In this document: piece by piece, positions 52,692 through 60,586 of the stretch
How the letters are laid out: each line of letters starts with the position of its first letter
Position numbering within the stretch: the first letter of the stretch is position 1
Origin: Micromonospora lupini
Lineage (GTDB): Bacteria; Actinomycetota; Actinomycetes; Mycobacteriales; Micromonosporaceae
DNA: 64,000 bases
Reading direction: 5' to 3'
Assembly (NCBI RefSeq): GCF_026342015.1
Contig: NZ_JAPENL010000003.1
Coordinates: 496,001-560,000 of the forward strand
Program-made: the position numbers and the translations under genes
Notes under the pieces: model-generated
Seen by the model: only the letters and a program-made list of their open reading frames with translations
Database searches by the model: none
Told to the model about the DNA's origin: nothing

Positions 52692-53663
52692 ATGGATCCC
52701 CTTGAGGACGTCCTGGCGTTGCTCGGCGCGACGAGTCACGTCTCCGCCGGCCTCGTCGCCGGTGGGCGCTGGGCGGTCCGGTTCGACCCACCGGCGGGCG
52801 CCAAGTTCAACGCCATCCGGCGCGGCCGCTGCTTCCTGCGTGTCGACGGCGAGCCCGAGCCGATCGGCCTCGCCGAGGGCGACTGCTACCTGCTCACCCG
52901 GCCGGTGGCGTACACGCTCTTCAGTGACCCCGACGCCCCGGTCCAGCCGGCGTACCCGATCTTCGCGGCCGCCGCCGACGGCGTGGCGCACGCGGGCGAC
53001 GGCGACGACATGTTCCTCATCGGCGGCGCGTTCTCCCTGGGGGACCGGGGTCGCAGCCTCCTGCTGGACAGCCTTCCGCCGATCATCCACGTGCCCGCCG
53101 ACACCCCCGCGGCCGCCACCGTCCGGTGGGCGCTCGACGAGATCGACAGCGAGCTGCGAGAGCCTCAGCTCGGGTCGCGGCTCGTCGCCGAACACCTGGC
53201 GCTCGTCCTGCTGATCCAGGTCCTGCGGCTGCACCTGGCCCGCGATCCGCAGCACACGTCCGGCTGGCTGGCCGGGCTCGCCGACCCGGTGGTCGCTCCC
53301 GCGCTGCGGGCGATACACGGACGGCCCGCGCAGTCCTGGACGGTGGACGAGATCGCGCGCGCCGCCTCCGTCTCCCGGTCGACGCTCGCCGCCCGCTTCC
53401 GGCAGGTCGTCGGCGTAGGCCCGCTGGAGTACCTGACACGTTGGCGGATCGAACTCGCGGCGGACCGCATCCGCCGGGGCTCGGACACCGTCGCGACAAT
53501 CGCCCTGGCCGTCGGGTACGGCTCGGAGAGCGCGCTCAGCGTCGCCTTCAAACGCGTCACAGGTGTCTCGCCGCGCGCCTACCGCGGACAGCTTGCCGCA
53601 AGCACCCGGGCCGGGCAGGCGTCCGGACGTGCCGGTGCGATTGTGAGCGGCCGGGACGGGTAG
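52692..53663 (+). CDS. AraC-family transcriptional regulator
   Basis: A 323-residue regulator with an N-terminal cupin domain of the AraC-binding type (DPLEDVLALLGATSHVSAGLVAGG, GRCFLRVDGEPEPIGLAEGDCYLLTR) and a C-terminal double helix-turn-helix (about residues 215-300: WTVDEIARAASVSRSTLAARFRQVVGVGPLEYLTRWRIELAADRIRRG, then VATIALAVGYGSESALSVAFKRVTGVSPRAYR). AGGAGGCGGGC precedes the ATG. It very likely controls the divergent SDR gene. The inducer is unknown. Confidence 0.93.
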   Translation: MDPLEDVLALLGATSHVSAGLVAGGRWAVRFDPPAGAKFNAIRRGRCFLRVDGEPEPIGLAEGDCYLLTRPVAYTLFSDPDAPVQPAYPIFAAAADGVAHAGDGDDMFLIGGAFSLGDRGRSLLLDSLPPIIHVPADTPAAATVRWALDEIDSELREPQLGSRLVAEHLALVLLIQVLRLHLARDPQHTSGWLAGLADPVVAPALRAIHGRPAQSWTVDEIARAASVSRSTLAARFRQVVGVGPLEYLTRWRIELAADRIRRGSDTVATIALAVGYGSESALSVAFKRVTGVSPRAYRGQLAASTRAGQASGRAGAIVSGRDG

Positions 53664-53762
53664 ACCCCGGTCTGCCACGTCGGTGGCGGACCGTCCTCGG
53701 CTGGGCAGCCGGCAGCGGACGGCCGGGACGCCTTCGGGGGGATTGCCGATGGATCAGCGCCG

Positions 53763-55979
53763 TTGAGCGGGCCCGACAGCTCCGGCGACGTCGTGGAGCT
53801 GCGGGTGCACGGCGTCTCCGGCGCGAGCGTCGACCAGGTACTCAACCTGGAACAGACGACGCAGGTAGCCGGAGACCGCAGTGGCGGCTTCGTCCGGCTC
53901 CGTCCCGGCGGGCCCGACGCCGACGCGCGGGGCGTGACGGTTGAGGCGTACCGCTGGGGTGACCTGCCCTCCGGAAGCGTGGCCCAGACCCTGGCGTTGG
54001 TTCTCCTGCTGCCGTTCATGCTGGTAAACGTGGCGATCTGGATGCGCCCGGCGCAGCCGGGCACGGAGGCCGTCGTCAAGTCCCTGTGCCGGCTGCTGGC
54101 GCTGACACTTACCGTGCTGTACGTGCTCGCCATCGTCGGCGTCGCCCTCGACCTGGTCGCCTGGCAGTGCCTGACCGCGCCCCGCTGCCTGGCCGGACGG
54201 AGCTGGTTGTCCTGGCTGAGCGGGCAGCCGGCCGGGCTGCGGCTGGCGGTGCTCGCCGTGTTCCCGGCCGCCGGGATCGCGCTGATCTGGCGGATCAGCA
54301 CCCGCCCGGGGAGGTCGTTCGAGGCGTTCCGCGGCCCCGACGAGAACCTCTCCGGGAACCGGCTCGGCACGATCGGCAAGTGGGACGCCGAGCCGCTGGT
54401 CGGACGGCTCCGGTCGGTGCACGTCGCGGCGGCGTTCGGGACGCTGAGCCTCGTCCTGCTCGCCGCCCGGGCCGCGAACGGCGCCTCGACCACCACTGTC
54501 GCGTTGGCGGTCGCCGCAGGCGTCGTCCTGGCCACCGGCGTGGTGCTGCTCTGCACGCCCCCGCTGATCGACAGGTCTCCCGGCGACCGGCGGCTCGACG
54601 CGGTCACCAGCACGCTGCGCACGACCGCGATCGTGCTGACCGCGCTGGTCGTGGCCCACGTGCTGACCAGCTCCGCGCGGTGGCACTCCGAGCGCGACCT
54701 GCCCGGCTACGACGCGACCCTGACCTGGCTGTTCGCGCTCCAGACGACACTGCTGGTCGCGCTCGGGGTCGTGCTGCTCTGGCGGCGGGACCGGCGGCGA
54801 GGAAGCAGCCCTCTGTTCGGGCTGGGCGCGCTCGTCATCGCCGGCACGGCGATCACCATGGCGGTCGTCTACTCGGCCGAGCTGGTCTACCGGGTGGCGG
54901 ACTACCTCGACCGCGACATGCCGACCGCGGAGGGCATCGCGACCGGCCCGCCCCGGGCGTACACCTGGGCGCTCTTCGGTTTCCTCCGCACCGTGGTGGT
55001 CACCGTTGTCGTCGCCGGTCTGGTCGTCGTGGTCTCCCGTCGGCGGCGCTCGCGAGCGGCGGCGGCGGTCGTCGCGAGCGACTACCCGCACCCCCCGGCG
55101 GAGGCCGGGCCGAGGCTGCGACAGGTCCGCAGGGTGATAGCGCGGGCCCGCTTCACCGAGCGACTGGTGCTGCTGGCAGTGGTCTTCGGCTGCCTCGCCG
55201 GCATCGGCACCGCCACCACCACCCTCGGTCTGCTGGGCGTCTTTCCGGGCGACGTCGTCGAACGCTACGCCCGCGTGCCGGCCGACGCCGTCACCTTCGG
55301 CATCGCGTTCGCCAGCTGGGCGATGGCGGCGGCGCTCCTCGGCCTGCTCCTGGGCGGGATCTTCGCCTACCGGACCGTCCCGTTCCGCAGGCACATCGGC
55401 GTCATCTGGGACCTCGGGACCTTCTGGCCCCGGGCCGCCCACCCGTTCGCGCCGCCGTGCTACGCCGAGCGGGCCGTGCCGGAGCTGACCCGGCGCATCA
55501 CCTACCTGGTCGAACGGGGCGATGCGGTGCTGCTCTCCGGGCACAGCCACGGCTCGGTCCTGCTCGCCGCCACAGTGCTCCAGCTTCCACAGTCGATCGG
55601 CAGCCGCGTCGCGCTGCTCACGCACGGCTCACCCCTGCGCCGGCTCTACGCGCGGCTGTTCCCCGCGTACATCGACGACGCGGTGCTGCACGAGATCGGC
55701 CGCCAGGTCGGCTGGCGGTGGGTGAACCTGTGGCGCGACACCGACCCGATCGGCGGGCGGATCTTCCCCGGCCACGGGTCCGAGGCGTCGGAGGGCGACC
55801 CGGCCGAGGAGGTCGACCGCCGACAGCGCGACCCGCGTGACGTGGTGACGCCACCGGGCGACAGCGTTCCACCGCCCATCCAGGGGCACTGGCCGTGTGA
55901 GTCCGACGAACAGTTCGTCGACGCGGTGCGGGACCTGGCGCGACGCCTGCGGCACGATCCAGGCACCACGCCCACGTGA
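53763..55979 (+). CDS. Polytopic membrane protein with C-terminal serine-hydrolase-like domain
   Basis: A 738-residue protein not assigned to a named family. It opens with a short hydrophilic stretch (VVELRVHGVSGASVDQVL). About ten membrane helices follow between residues 78 and 545. The cytoplasmic C-terminal part contains AVLLSGHSHGSVLLAATVLQLP, the nucleophile-elbow pattern G-x-S-x-G of alpha/beta hydrolases with His in place of the first variable residue. It continues with VALLTHGSPLRRLYARLFPAY and VNLWRDTDPIGGRIFPG, where Asp and a later His (DDHP-like positions are not clear) could complete a triad. The start is a TTG at 53763; a nearby ATG is out of frame. It may be a membrane-bound lipase or esterase. 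Confidence 0.7.
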   Translation: MSGPDSSGDVVELRVHGVSGASVDQVLNLEQTTQVAGDRSGGFVRLRPGGPDADARGVTVEAYRWGDLPSGSVAQTLALVLLLPFMLVNVAIWMRPAQPGTEAVVKSLCRLLALTLTVLYVLAIVGVALDLVAWQCLTAPRCLAGRSWLSWLSGQPAGLRLAVLAVFPAAGIALIWRISTRPGRSFEAFRGPDENLSGNRLGTIGKWDAEPLVGRLRSVHVAAAFGTLSLVLLAARAANGASTTTVALAVAAGVVLATGVVLLCTPPLIDRSPGDRRLDAVTSTLRTTAIVLTALVVAHVLTSSARWHSERDLPGYDATLTWLFALQTTLLVALGVVLLWRRDRRRGSSPLFGLGALVIAGTAITMAVVYSAELVYRVADYLDRDMPTAEGIATGPPRAYTWALFGFLRTVVVTVVVAGLVVVVSRRRRSRAAAAVVASDYPHPPAEAGPRLRQVRRVIARARFTERLVLLAVVFGCLAGIGTATTTLGLLGVFPGDVVERYARVPADAVTFGIAFASWAMAAALLGLLLGGIFAYRTVPFRRHIGVIWDLGTFWPRAAHPFAPPCYAERAVPELTRRITYLVERGDAVLLSGHSHGSVLLAATVLQLPQSIGSRVALLTHGSPLRRLYARLFPAYIDDAVLHEIGRQVGWRWVNLWRDTDPIGGRIFPGHGSEASEGDPAEEVDRRQRDPRDVVTPPGDSVPPPIQGHWPCESDEQFVDAVRDLARRLRHDPGTTPT

Positions 55980-56119
55980 GGATGCGCTACCGCGCCGGCC
56001 GTACCGTGGCGGCGTCGACCATCGCCGCTCATGATTGTGGTCGTCCGGCGGCCTGGGTAGCGTGCTCGTCGGGGGCGGCCTGCCGTCGGGAGCAGCCCCG
56101 CGCACCTCTGGAGGTCGAC

Positions 56120-56770
56120 GTGGCCGCGGTGTCCCACCCGGTGTTCGCCCGGGTCTACGAGCGGCTCTCTGTCGCCATGGACCGCGCCGGCACCGCCGCG
56201 TTCCGCCGTGACCTGGCCGCTGGCCTGACCGGCCGGGTCATCGAGGTCGGCGCCGGCAACGGCCGCATGTTCGCCCACTACCCGCCGACGGTGACCGAGG
56301 TCGTCGCGGTGGAGCCGGAGCGACGGCTGCGTGCCGCCGCCGTCCGGGCGGCCCCGGCCGCGCCGGTGCCGGTCACTGTGGTCGACGGCCTGGCCGAGGC
56401 GTTGCCCGCCGGGGCGGGTGAATTCGACGCCGCCGTGGTCGCGTTGGTGCTGTGCACAGTGCCCGACCAGGCGGCCGCACTCGCCGAGATCCGCCGCGTG
56501 CTGCGCCCCGGCGGGCAACTGCGTTTCTTCGAGCACGTCGCCGCCGAGGAGCCCGGCCGCCTACGCAGGGTCCAGCGGCTGTCCGACGCGACGGTGTGGC
56601 CCAGACTGTTCGCCGGCTGCCACACCGGCCGCGACACCACTGCCGCCATCCGGGCGGGCGGGTTCGCCATCGACGAACTGCGTCGCTTCCGGTTCCCGGC
56701 CACCAGCTCCAGCCCCTCCTCGCCGTGCGTGCTGGGCCGGGCGACCCGTTTGGAACAGCGGCGGCACTGA
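56120..56770 (+). CDS. Class I SAM-dependent methyltransferase
   Basis: A 216-residue methyltransferase with motif I VIEVGAGNGRMFAHYP (about residues 37-52), the acidic end of strand 2 VVAVEPERRL, and FDAAVVALVLCTVPDQAAALAEIRRVLRPGGQLRFFEHV. The last pattern is typical of UbiE/Methyltransf_11 enzymes acting on small molecules or lipids. The GTG at 56120 follows CTGGAGGTCGAC; an earlier in-frame start overlapping the upstream gene lacks family similarity. The substrate is unknown. Its proximity to the membrane hydrolase gene may be coincidental. Confidence 0.88.
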   Translation: MAAVSHPVFARVYERLSVAMDRAGTAAFRRDLAAGLTGRVIEVGAGNGRMFAHYPPTVTEVVAVEPERRLRAAAVRAAPAAPVPVTVVDGLAEALPAGAGEFDAAVVALVLCTVPDQAAALAEIRRVLRPGGQLRFFEHVAAEEPGRLRRVQRLSDATVWPRLFAGCHTGRDTTAAIRAGGFAIDELRRFRFPATSSSPSSPCVLGRATRLEQRRH

Positions 56771-56841
56771 GCGTCCGGCCTCTGTGGATGACGCGAATGC
56801 GAACCTCGTCCTACCTCACATTTACTCATTATTGTCCCGTT

Positions 56842-56869
56842 TTGACAACAAATGCCGCTATCTCATGAT
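56842..56869 (+). promoter_or_regulatory. Promoter of the collagen-like surface protein gene
   Basis: TTGACA (56842-56847) and CATGAT (56864-56869) are spaced by 16 bp inside an unusually AT-rich stretch (56815-56875), 88 bp before the GTG start. Confidence 0.6.
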
Positions 56870-56957
56870 GTCGTGGTCAACGCACCCGGCCGTGTCACCA
56901 GGCCGTTCTGAGCAGGACGCGCCGCGCCTCCTGCGAGTTCAGCACGGAGGTTGATTT

Positions 56958-58403
56958 GTGACAGCACAACGCATTCGTCGTCTCAGGCGTGCGGTCCTGC
57001 CGGCCCTCGGGGCCTCCGTGGCCGTCGCCGTGGCAGCCAGCCTGCTTCTGTTCAGCTCGACCGCCGCCAACGCGGCCGACGCCCCGGTGGGGTTGGGGAC
57101 GGCAGGCAACTTCTCCGTCCTGGCCGGAGCCGAACCGACAAACACCGGCCCCAGCTTCCTCGCCCAGAGCCTCGGCAGGTTCCCGGGCAGCGCCGCGTCG
57201 GGCTTCGGAACGGCGACCATCGGTGGTGAGATCCACCTCGGTGACGCGGCGGCGCTCCAGGCCCAGAGTGATCTGATCACTGCCTACAACGACGCCGCCG
57301 GCCGGACCCCGTTCACCAACCTGCCCGCCGAACTCGGAGGCAACACGCTCAACGCGGGCGTCTACCGGATCGGGGCCGCGCAGCTCACCGGAGCACTGAC
57401 ACTCAACGGCCAGGCCAACCCCGCAGCCGTCTTCATCTTCCAGATCGACTCGTCGCTGACGACGGCGTCGAGCAGCAGCGTCGTCCTGATCAACGGAGCG
57501 TCGGCCTGCAACGTGTTCTGGCAGGTCGGCAGCTCGGCGACGATCGGCACGAGCACCACATTCATCGGCACCATCATGGCCCAGGCCGCGATCACGATGG
57601 CCACGGGCGCGACACTGCAGGGCCGCGCGCTGGCGCGAACCGCCGCCGTCACCCTCGACACCAACACCATCTCCGCACCCGTGTGCGCCGGACCGACCGG
57701 TCCGCCCGGACCCACCGGACCAGCCGGACCCACCGGACCAGCCGGACCATCCGGCCCACCCGGCAGCCCTGGCGTCCCCGGCAGCCCCGGAGCACCCGGC
57801 AGCCCCGGAGCACCTGGCAGTCCCGGCGCACCCGGCAGCCCCGGAGCACCCGGCAGTCCCGGCGCACCTGGCAGTCCCGGCGCACCAGGCAGCCCCGGAG
57901 CACCTGGTAGCCCCGGCGCACCCGGCAGCCCCGGAGCACCAGGCAGCCCCGGCGCACCCGGCAGCCCCGGCGCACCCGGCAGCCCCGGCGCACCCGGCAG
58001 CCCCGGCGCACCCGGCAGCCCCGGCGCACCAGGCAGCCCCGGAGCACCAGGCAGCCCCGGAGCACCAGGCAGCCCCGGAGCACCAGGCAGCCCCGGAGCA
58101 CCTGGTAGTCCCGGAGCGCCTGGCGCACCCGGCAGCCCTGGCGCGCGCGGAGCGCCCGGCGCACCCGGCAGCCCAGGGGCACCCGGCAGCCCAGGAGCAC
58201 CCGGCGCACCCGGCAGCCCTGGGGCACCTGGCGCCCCCGGTAGTCCAGGAGCACCTGGCGCACCCGGCGGATCGGGCAGGAACATCCTTCCGGTCACCGG
58301 CAGCGGCGTGGTGCCCGCAATGACGAGCATGGGAAGTGTGCTGGTCGCCCTGGGCGGGCTCGCGCTCTTCCTCGCCCGACGTCGACGGTCACGGACCTCC
58401 TGA
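56958..58403 (+). CDS. Ice-binding-domain (DUF3494) surface protein with collagen-like stalk and LPVTG anchor
   Basis: A 481-residue secreted protein in four parts. A signal peptide (residues 1-40) precedes a DUF3494 ice-binding-type beta-helix domain (about 41-244: VGLGTAGNFSVLAG, LGGNTLNAGVYRIG, NPAAVFIFQIDSSLTTASSSSVVLINGA, VFWQVGSSATIGTSTTFIGTIMAQAAITM). Next come 64 uninterrupted Gly-X-Y triplets (245-436), mostly GSPGAP. The end is a cell-wall sorting signal: LPVTG at 444-448, a hydrophobic helix and RRRRSRTS. A sortase should therefore link it to the wall, with the beta-helix domain held away on the stalk. GGAGG lies 8 bp before the GTG. Actual ice binding is not certain: many DUF3494 domains are adhesins. 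No sortase gene lies in the window. Confidence 0.9.
   Translation: MTAQRIRRLRRAVLPALGASVAVAVAASLLLFSSTAANAADAPVGLGTAGNFSVLAGAEPTNTGPSFLAQSLGRFPGSAASGFGTATIGGEIHLGDAAALQAQSDLITAYNDAAGRTPFTNLPAELGGNTLNAGVYRIGAAQLTGALTLNGQANPAAVFIFQIDSSLTTASSSSVVLINGASACNVFWQVGSSATIGTSTTFIGTIMAQAAITMATGATLQGRALARTAAVTLDTNTISAPVCAGPTGPPGPTGPAGPTGPAGPSGPPGSPGVPGSPGAPGSPGAPGSPGAPGSPGAPGSPGAPGSPGAPGSPGAPGSPGAPGSPGAPGSPGAPGSPGAPGSPGAPGSPGAPGSPGAPGSPGAPGSPGAPGSPGAPGSPGAPGSPGAPGAPGSPGARGAPGAPGSPGAPGSPGAPGAPGSPGAPGAPGSPGAPGAPGGSGRNILPVTGSGVVPAMTSMGSVLVALGGLALFLARRRRSRTS
57690..58265 (+). repeat. Tandem collagen-type repeat (18-bp unit)
   Basis: The region encodes 64 Gly-X-Y triplets. The basic unit is 18 bp (Gly-Ser-Pro-Gly-Ala-Pro), repeated with small third-base changes. 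Such arrays vary in copy number by slippage. The final third has two GAP triplet insertions and one GAR, showing repeat decay. Confidence 0.92.
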
Positions 58404-58446
58404 TCGACGGGCCCGGCCGGTGTGACCTGCCGGCCGGGCCCCGATC
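58402..58446 (+). terminator. Terminator of the collagen-like gene
   Basis: A perfect 12-bp stem (58409-58420 with 58430-58441) is extended by GATCG/CGATC after a small bulge. It begins at the stop codon. Confidence 0.8.
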
Positions 58447-58476
58447 GATGTCGGTTCGTACGGGAGCCGGCGCGGC

Positions 58477-58537
58477 GATCGGTGGCAGCTCAGCAGGGCG
58501 ATGCGCGGCGTGTCGAGTCGCTCAGCTGCCACCGATC
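58477..58537. repeat. Long inverted repeat between convergent genes
   Basis: Arms of 14 bp (58477-58490 and 58524-58537) are perfect inverted copies around a 33-nt GC-rich spacer. It may serve as terminator for the minus-strand gene ending at 58619 or as a binding site. Confidence 0.5.
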
Positions 58538-58618
58538 AAGGATGCGGGCGCGGAGTCGGCTCCGGCTGGCCGTCGGGGTGCCGCCACGGGCCGGCCGGGC
58601 GACGGCGGTCGGGTCCAG

Positions 58619-59149
58619 TCATCGGGTTGGCAGGCCCGCCAGCCAGTCGTCCAGGGCCGCCGGGTTCGCGAACAGCAGCACCGGTGGCCCGGCCGGATCG
58701 GCGTGCCAGGCCCGCATCCGCCGCCGTGCCCGGCCGAACGCGCCGACGTGCCAGAGCAGGATCGAGTCCCCGGACAGCACACTGCCGAGGGACTCGCGGT
58801 TCCCGTTGCAGATCACCTCGCCGGTGCCCAGGCGGCGCAGCGTACGGCGGAGCAACCGCCAGAACGAGCGCCACCGCGGGTAGTCCAGGGCAACCACCAG
58901 GTCGGCGCGCGCAAGCGGCACGTCCCGCCAGCCGTGGTACGCGCCGTCGATGATCCAGGTGTCCCGGCGGCAGATCTCCTCGATCCGGCGGCGCTGCTCG
59001 GCGACCGGCACCTCGACCCACCCCGGCAACCACAACAGGTCGTCCACCGGATACCACGGCAACCCGAGGCGCTGCGCCAACCGCGCGGCGAGAGTGGACT
59101 TGCCGGCGCCGTACACCCCGTAGATCAGGATGCGACGCGGTGCGGTCAT
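58619..59149 (-). CDS. Small P-loop NTPase, adenylate-kinase/topology-modulator-like
   Basis: A 176-residue protein with Walker A GVYGAGKST (about residues 11-19) and the following helix TLAARLAQRLGLPWYPVDDLLWLPGW typical of FlaR/topology-modulation and shikimate/adenylate-kinase-like proteins. A conserved stretch WIIDGAYHGWRDVPLARADLVVALDYPRW carries the Asp at the end of a core strand. It is cytoplasmic and probably phosphorylates a small molecule, with no certain substrate. The start at 59149 lies 100 bp from the divergent gene at 59249, so the two regulons may be separate. Confidence 0.83.
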   Translation of the reverse strand: MTAPRRILIYGVYGAGKSTLAARLAQRLGLPWYPVDDLLWLPGWVEVPVAEQRRRIEEICRRDTWIIDGAYHGWRDVPLARADLVVALDYPRWRSFWRLLRRTLRRLGTGEVICNGNRESLGSVLSGDSILLWHVGAFGRARRRMRAWHADPAGPPVLLFANPAALDDWLAGLPTR

Positions 59150-59248
59150 CGCGGCAGCGTACGCCCGCGGGCCACTGCGTAGTCGGGCGGACCGAGCTAC
59201 GTAGTGACTGCGGACGATCGGTGGCCGGCCGGCCGCTGCAATTGACAC

Positions 59249-60586
59249 ATGACAAGCAACGAGGCCGCGAAGGCCAGCAACCCGGACAGCGCCGAGGCGA
59301 TCGCCCGGCCCACCACGACACCGATCACGCCGCAGCAGCGGACCGACGACGCGCCGGACCGGGCGGACATCGCCGCGCCGGCGCCACCGCCGCTGCGGGC
59401 GCCCGAGCAGGCCCGCCAGGCGGAGCAGGCGCAACGCGCCGAGGGGCCGCCCGCCACGGCGGCGCCGGTCGCCAAGGGTGACGCCCAGGCGGCACCTGCC
59501 ACACCGACGCCTGGGCCGCCGACGACAATCACCGCCGACACCGTCGCCGCCCGGGCCGTCGTGCTCGACGGCGCCGACAACGCCCTGGTGCTCACCAACT
59601 TCACGACCCGCGCGTACACGATCGGGATGAACGGCGGCACGAGCACCATCAGCCTGGCGAACGACAAGCGCGCGTACACGACGATCCTGGACGGGCAGAA
59701 CGGCAACCTGTGGGCGGCCAACAACGTCAACAGCCGTAGCCTCAGCGCCAACCAGGTCGACCTGGACGGCCCGAACAACCACATCAAGTTCTGCCACAGC
59801 AAGACCCGCACCTACACCGTCGGCATCGACGGCGAGCACAGCTCGATGTCCTTCGCCCACCCCGACACGCGGCAGTACAAGCTGCTGCTCAACGGCACGA
59901 CAGGTGACCTGTGGGCGGCCAACAACCTGAACAGCCCAAGCGTCACGGCGACAAACATGTCCGCGACGAACGCGGTCAGCTCCAAGATCGTCGCGGCGAA
60001 CCAGGTCGATCTGGACGGCACGAACAACCACATCAAGTTCTGCCACAGCAAGACCCGCACCTACACCGTCGGGATCAGCGGCGACCAGAGCTCGATGTCC
60101 TTCGCCAACCCGGACACCCGGGCGTACACGGTGGTCATCGACGGTGTGCACGGCGACATCTCGCTCAGCAACGCCGACCTGGCCGAGGAGTTCGACGTCG
60201 CGGCCGGCCACCTGCACTCGGCGATCCCGGGCGCGGTGCTGGTCATCGGCGAGACCGGCGCGTTGGAACTGGCCGACAAGCCGTACGACAGCGCGGTGGC
60301 AGGCGTGGTCTCCGGAGCCGGCAGCTTCGCCCCGGCGATGGTGCTGGACCGGCGTCCGGACAGCGACACGCGTCGGCCGCTGGCCCTGGCCGGCAAGGTC
60401 TACTGCCTGGTCGACGCGACGCACGGCGCGGTGCGCCCCGGTGACCTGCTGACCACCTCTCCCACCCGGGGGCACGCCATGCGGGTGGCCGACCCGCTCA
60501 AGGCGGTCGGGGCGATCCTGGGCAAGGCGCTGGGTCCGCTGCCGACCGGTCGGGCGCTGGTGCCGATCCTGGTGACCACGTCATGA
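59249..60586 (+). CDS. Repeat protein with beta-solenoid-like middle and tail-fibre-like C-terminal domain
   Basis: A 445-residue protein of unrecognised function and without a classical signal peptide. Residues 1-90 are disordered and Pro/Ala/Gln-rich. The middle contains about three copies of a 60-80-residue unit (TRAYTIGMNG, TRTYTVGIDG, TRTYTVGISG, each followed by Ser/Asp-rich turns and a DLWAANN-type segment), two of them nearly identical (NHIKFCHSKTRTYTVGI). The C-terminal 130 residues (DLAEEFDV, then GAVLVIGETGALELADKPYDSAVAGVVSGAGSF and VYCLVDATHGAVRPGDLLTTSPTRGHAMR) resemble a module found in tail-fibre-like and other repeat proteins. It overlaps the next gene by ATGA and forms a three-gene operon. 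Confidence 0.7.
   Translation: MTSNEAAKASNPDSAEAIARPTTTPITPQQRTDDAPDRADIAAPAPPPLRAPEQARQAEQAQRAEGPPATAAPVAKGDAQAAPATPTPGPPTTITADTVAARAVVLDGADNALVLTNFTTRAYTIGMNGGTSTISLANDKRAYTTILDGQNGNLWAANNVNSRSLSANQVDLDGPNNHIKFCHSKTRTYTVGIDGEHSSMSFAHPDTRQYKLLLNGTTGDLWAANNLNSPSVTATNMSATNAVSSKIVAANQVDLDGTNNHIKFCHSKTRTYTVGISGDQSSMSFANPDTRAYTVVIDGVHGDISLSNADLAEEFDVAAGHLHSAIPGAVLVIGETGALELADKPYDSAVAGVVSGAGSFAPAMVLDRRPDSDTRRPLALAGKVYCLVDATHGAVRPGDLLTTSPTRGHAMRVADPLKAVGAILGKALGPLPTGRALVPILVTTS
59750..60106 (+). repeat. Duplicated 108-bp segment inside the repeat protein gene
   Basis: Bases 59750-59857 and 59999-60106 are nearly identical copies 249 bp apart; only a few substitutions are seen. They encode the NHIKFCHSKTRTYTVGI segments. 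This is younger than the rest of the repeat, pointing to a recent internal duplication or gene conversion. Confidence 0.85.

Noticed and set aside
57760..58265. Regular 18-bp repeats considered as a CRISPR array
   Set aside because: There are no unique spacers, the repeats are contiguous and in frame, and they encode Gly-X-Y triplets.
57362..58330. Antisense open frame across the collagen repeat, itself looking collagen-like
   Set aside because: The palindromic nature of Gly-Pro codons gives Gly-Xaa-Yaa on both strands; only the plus strand has a signal peptide, head domain and LPVTG anchor.
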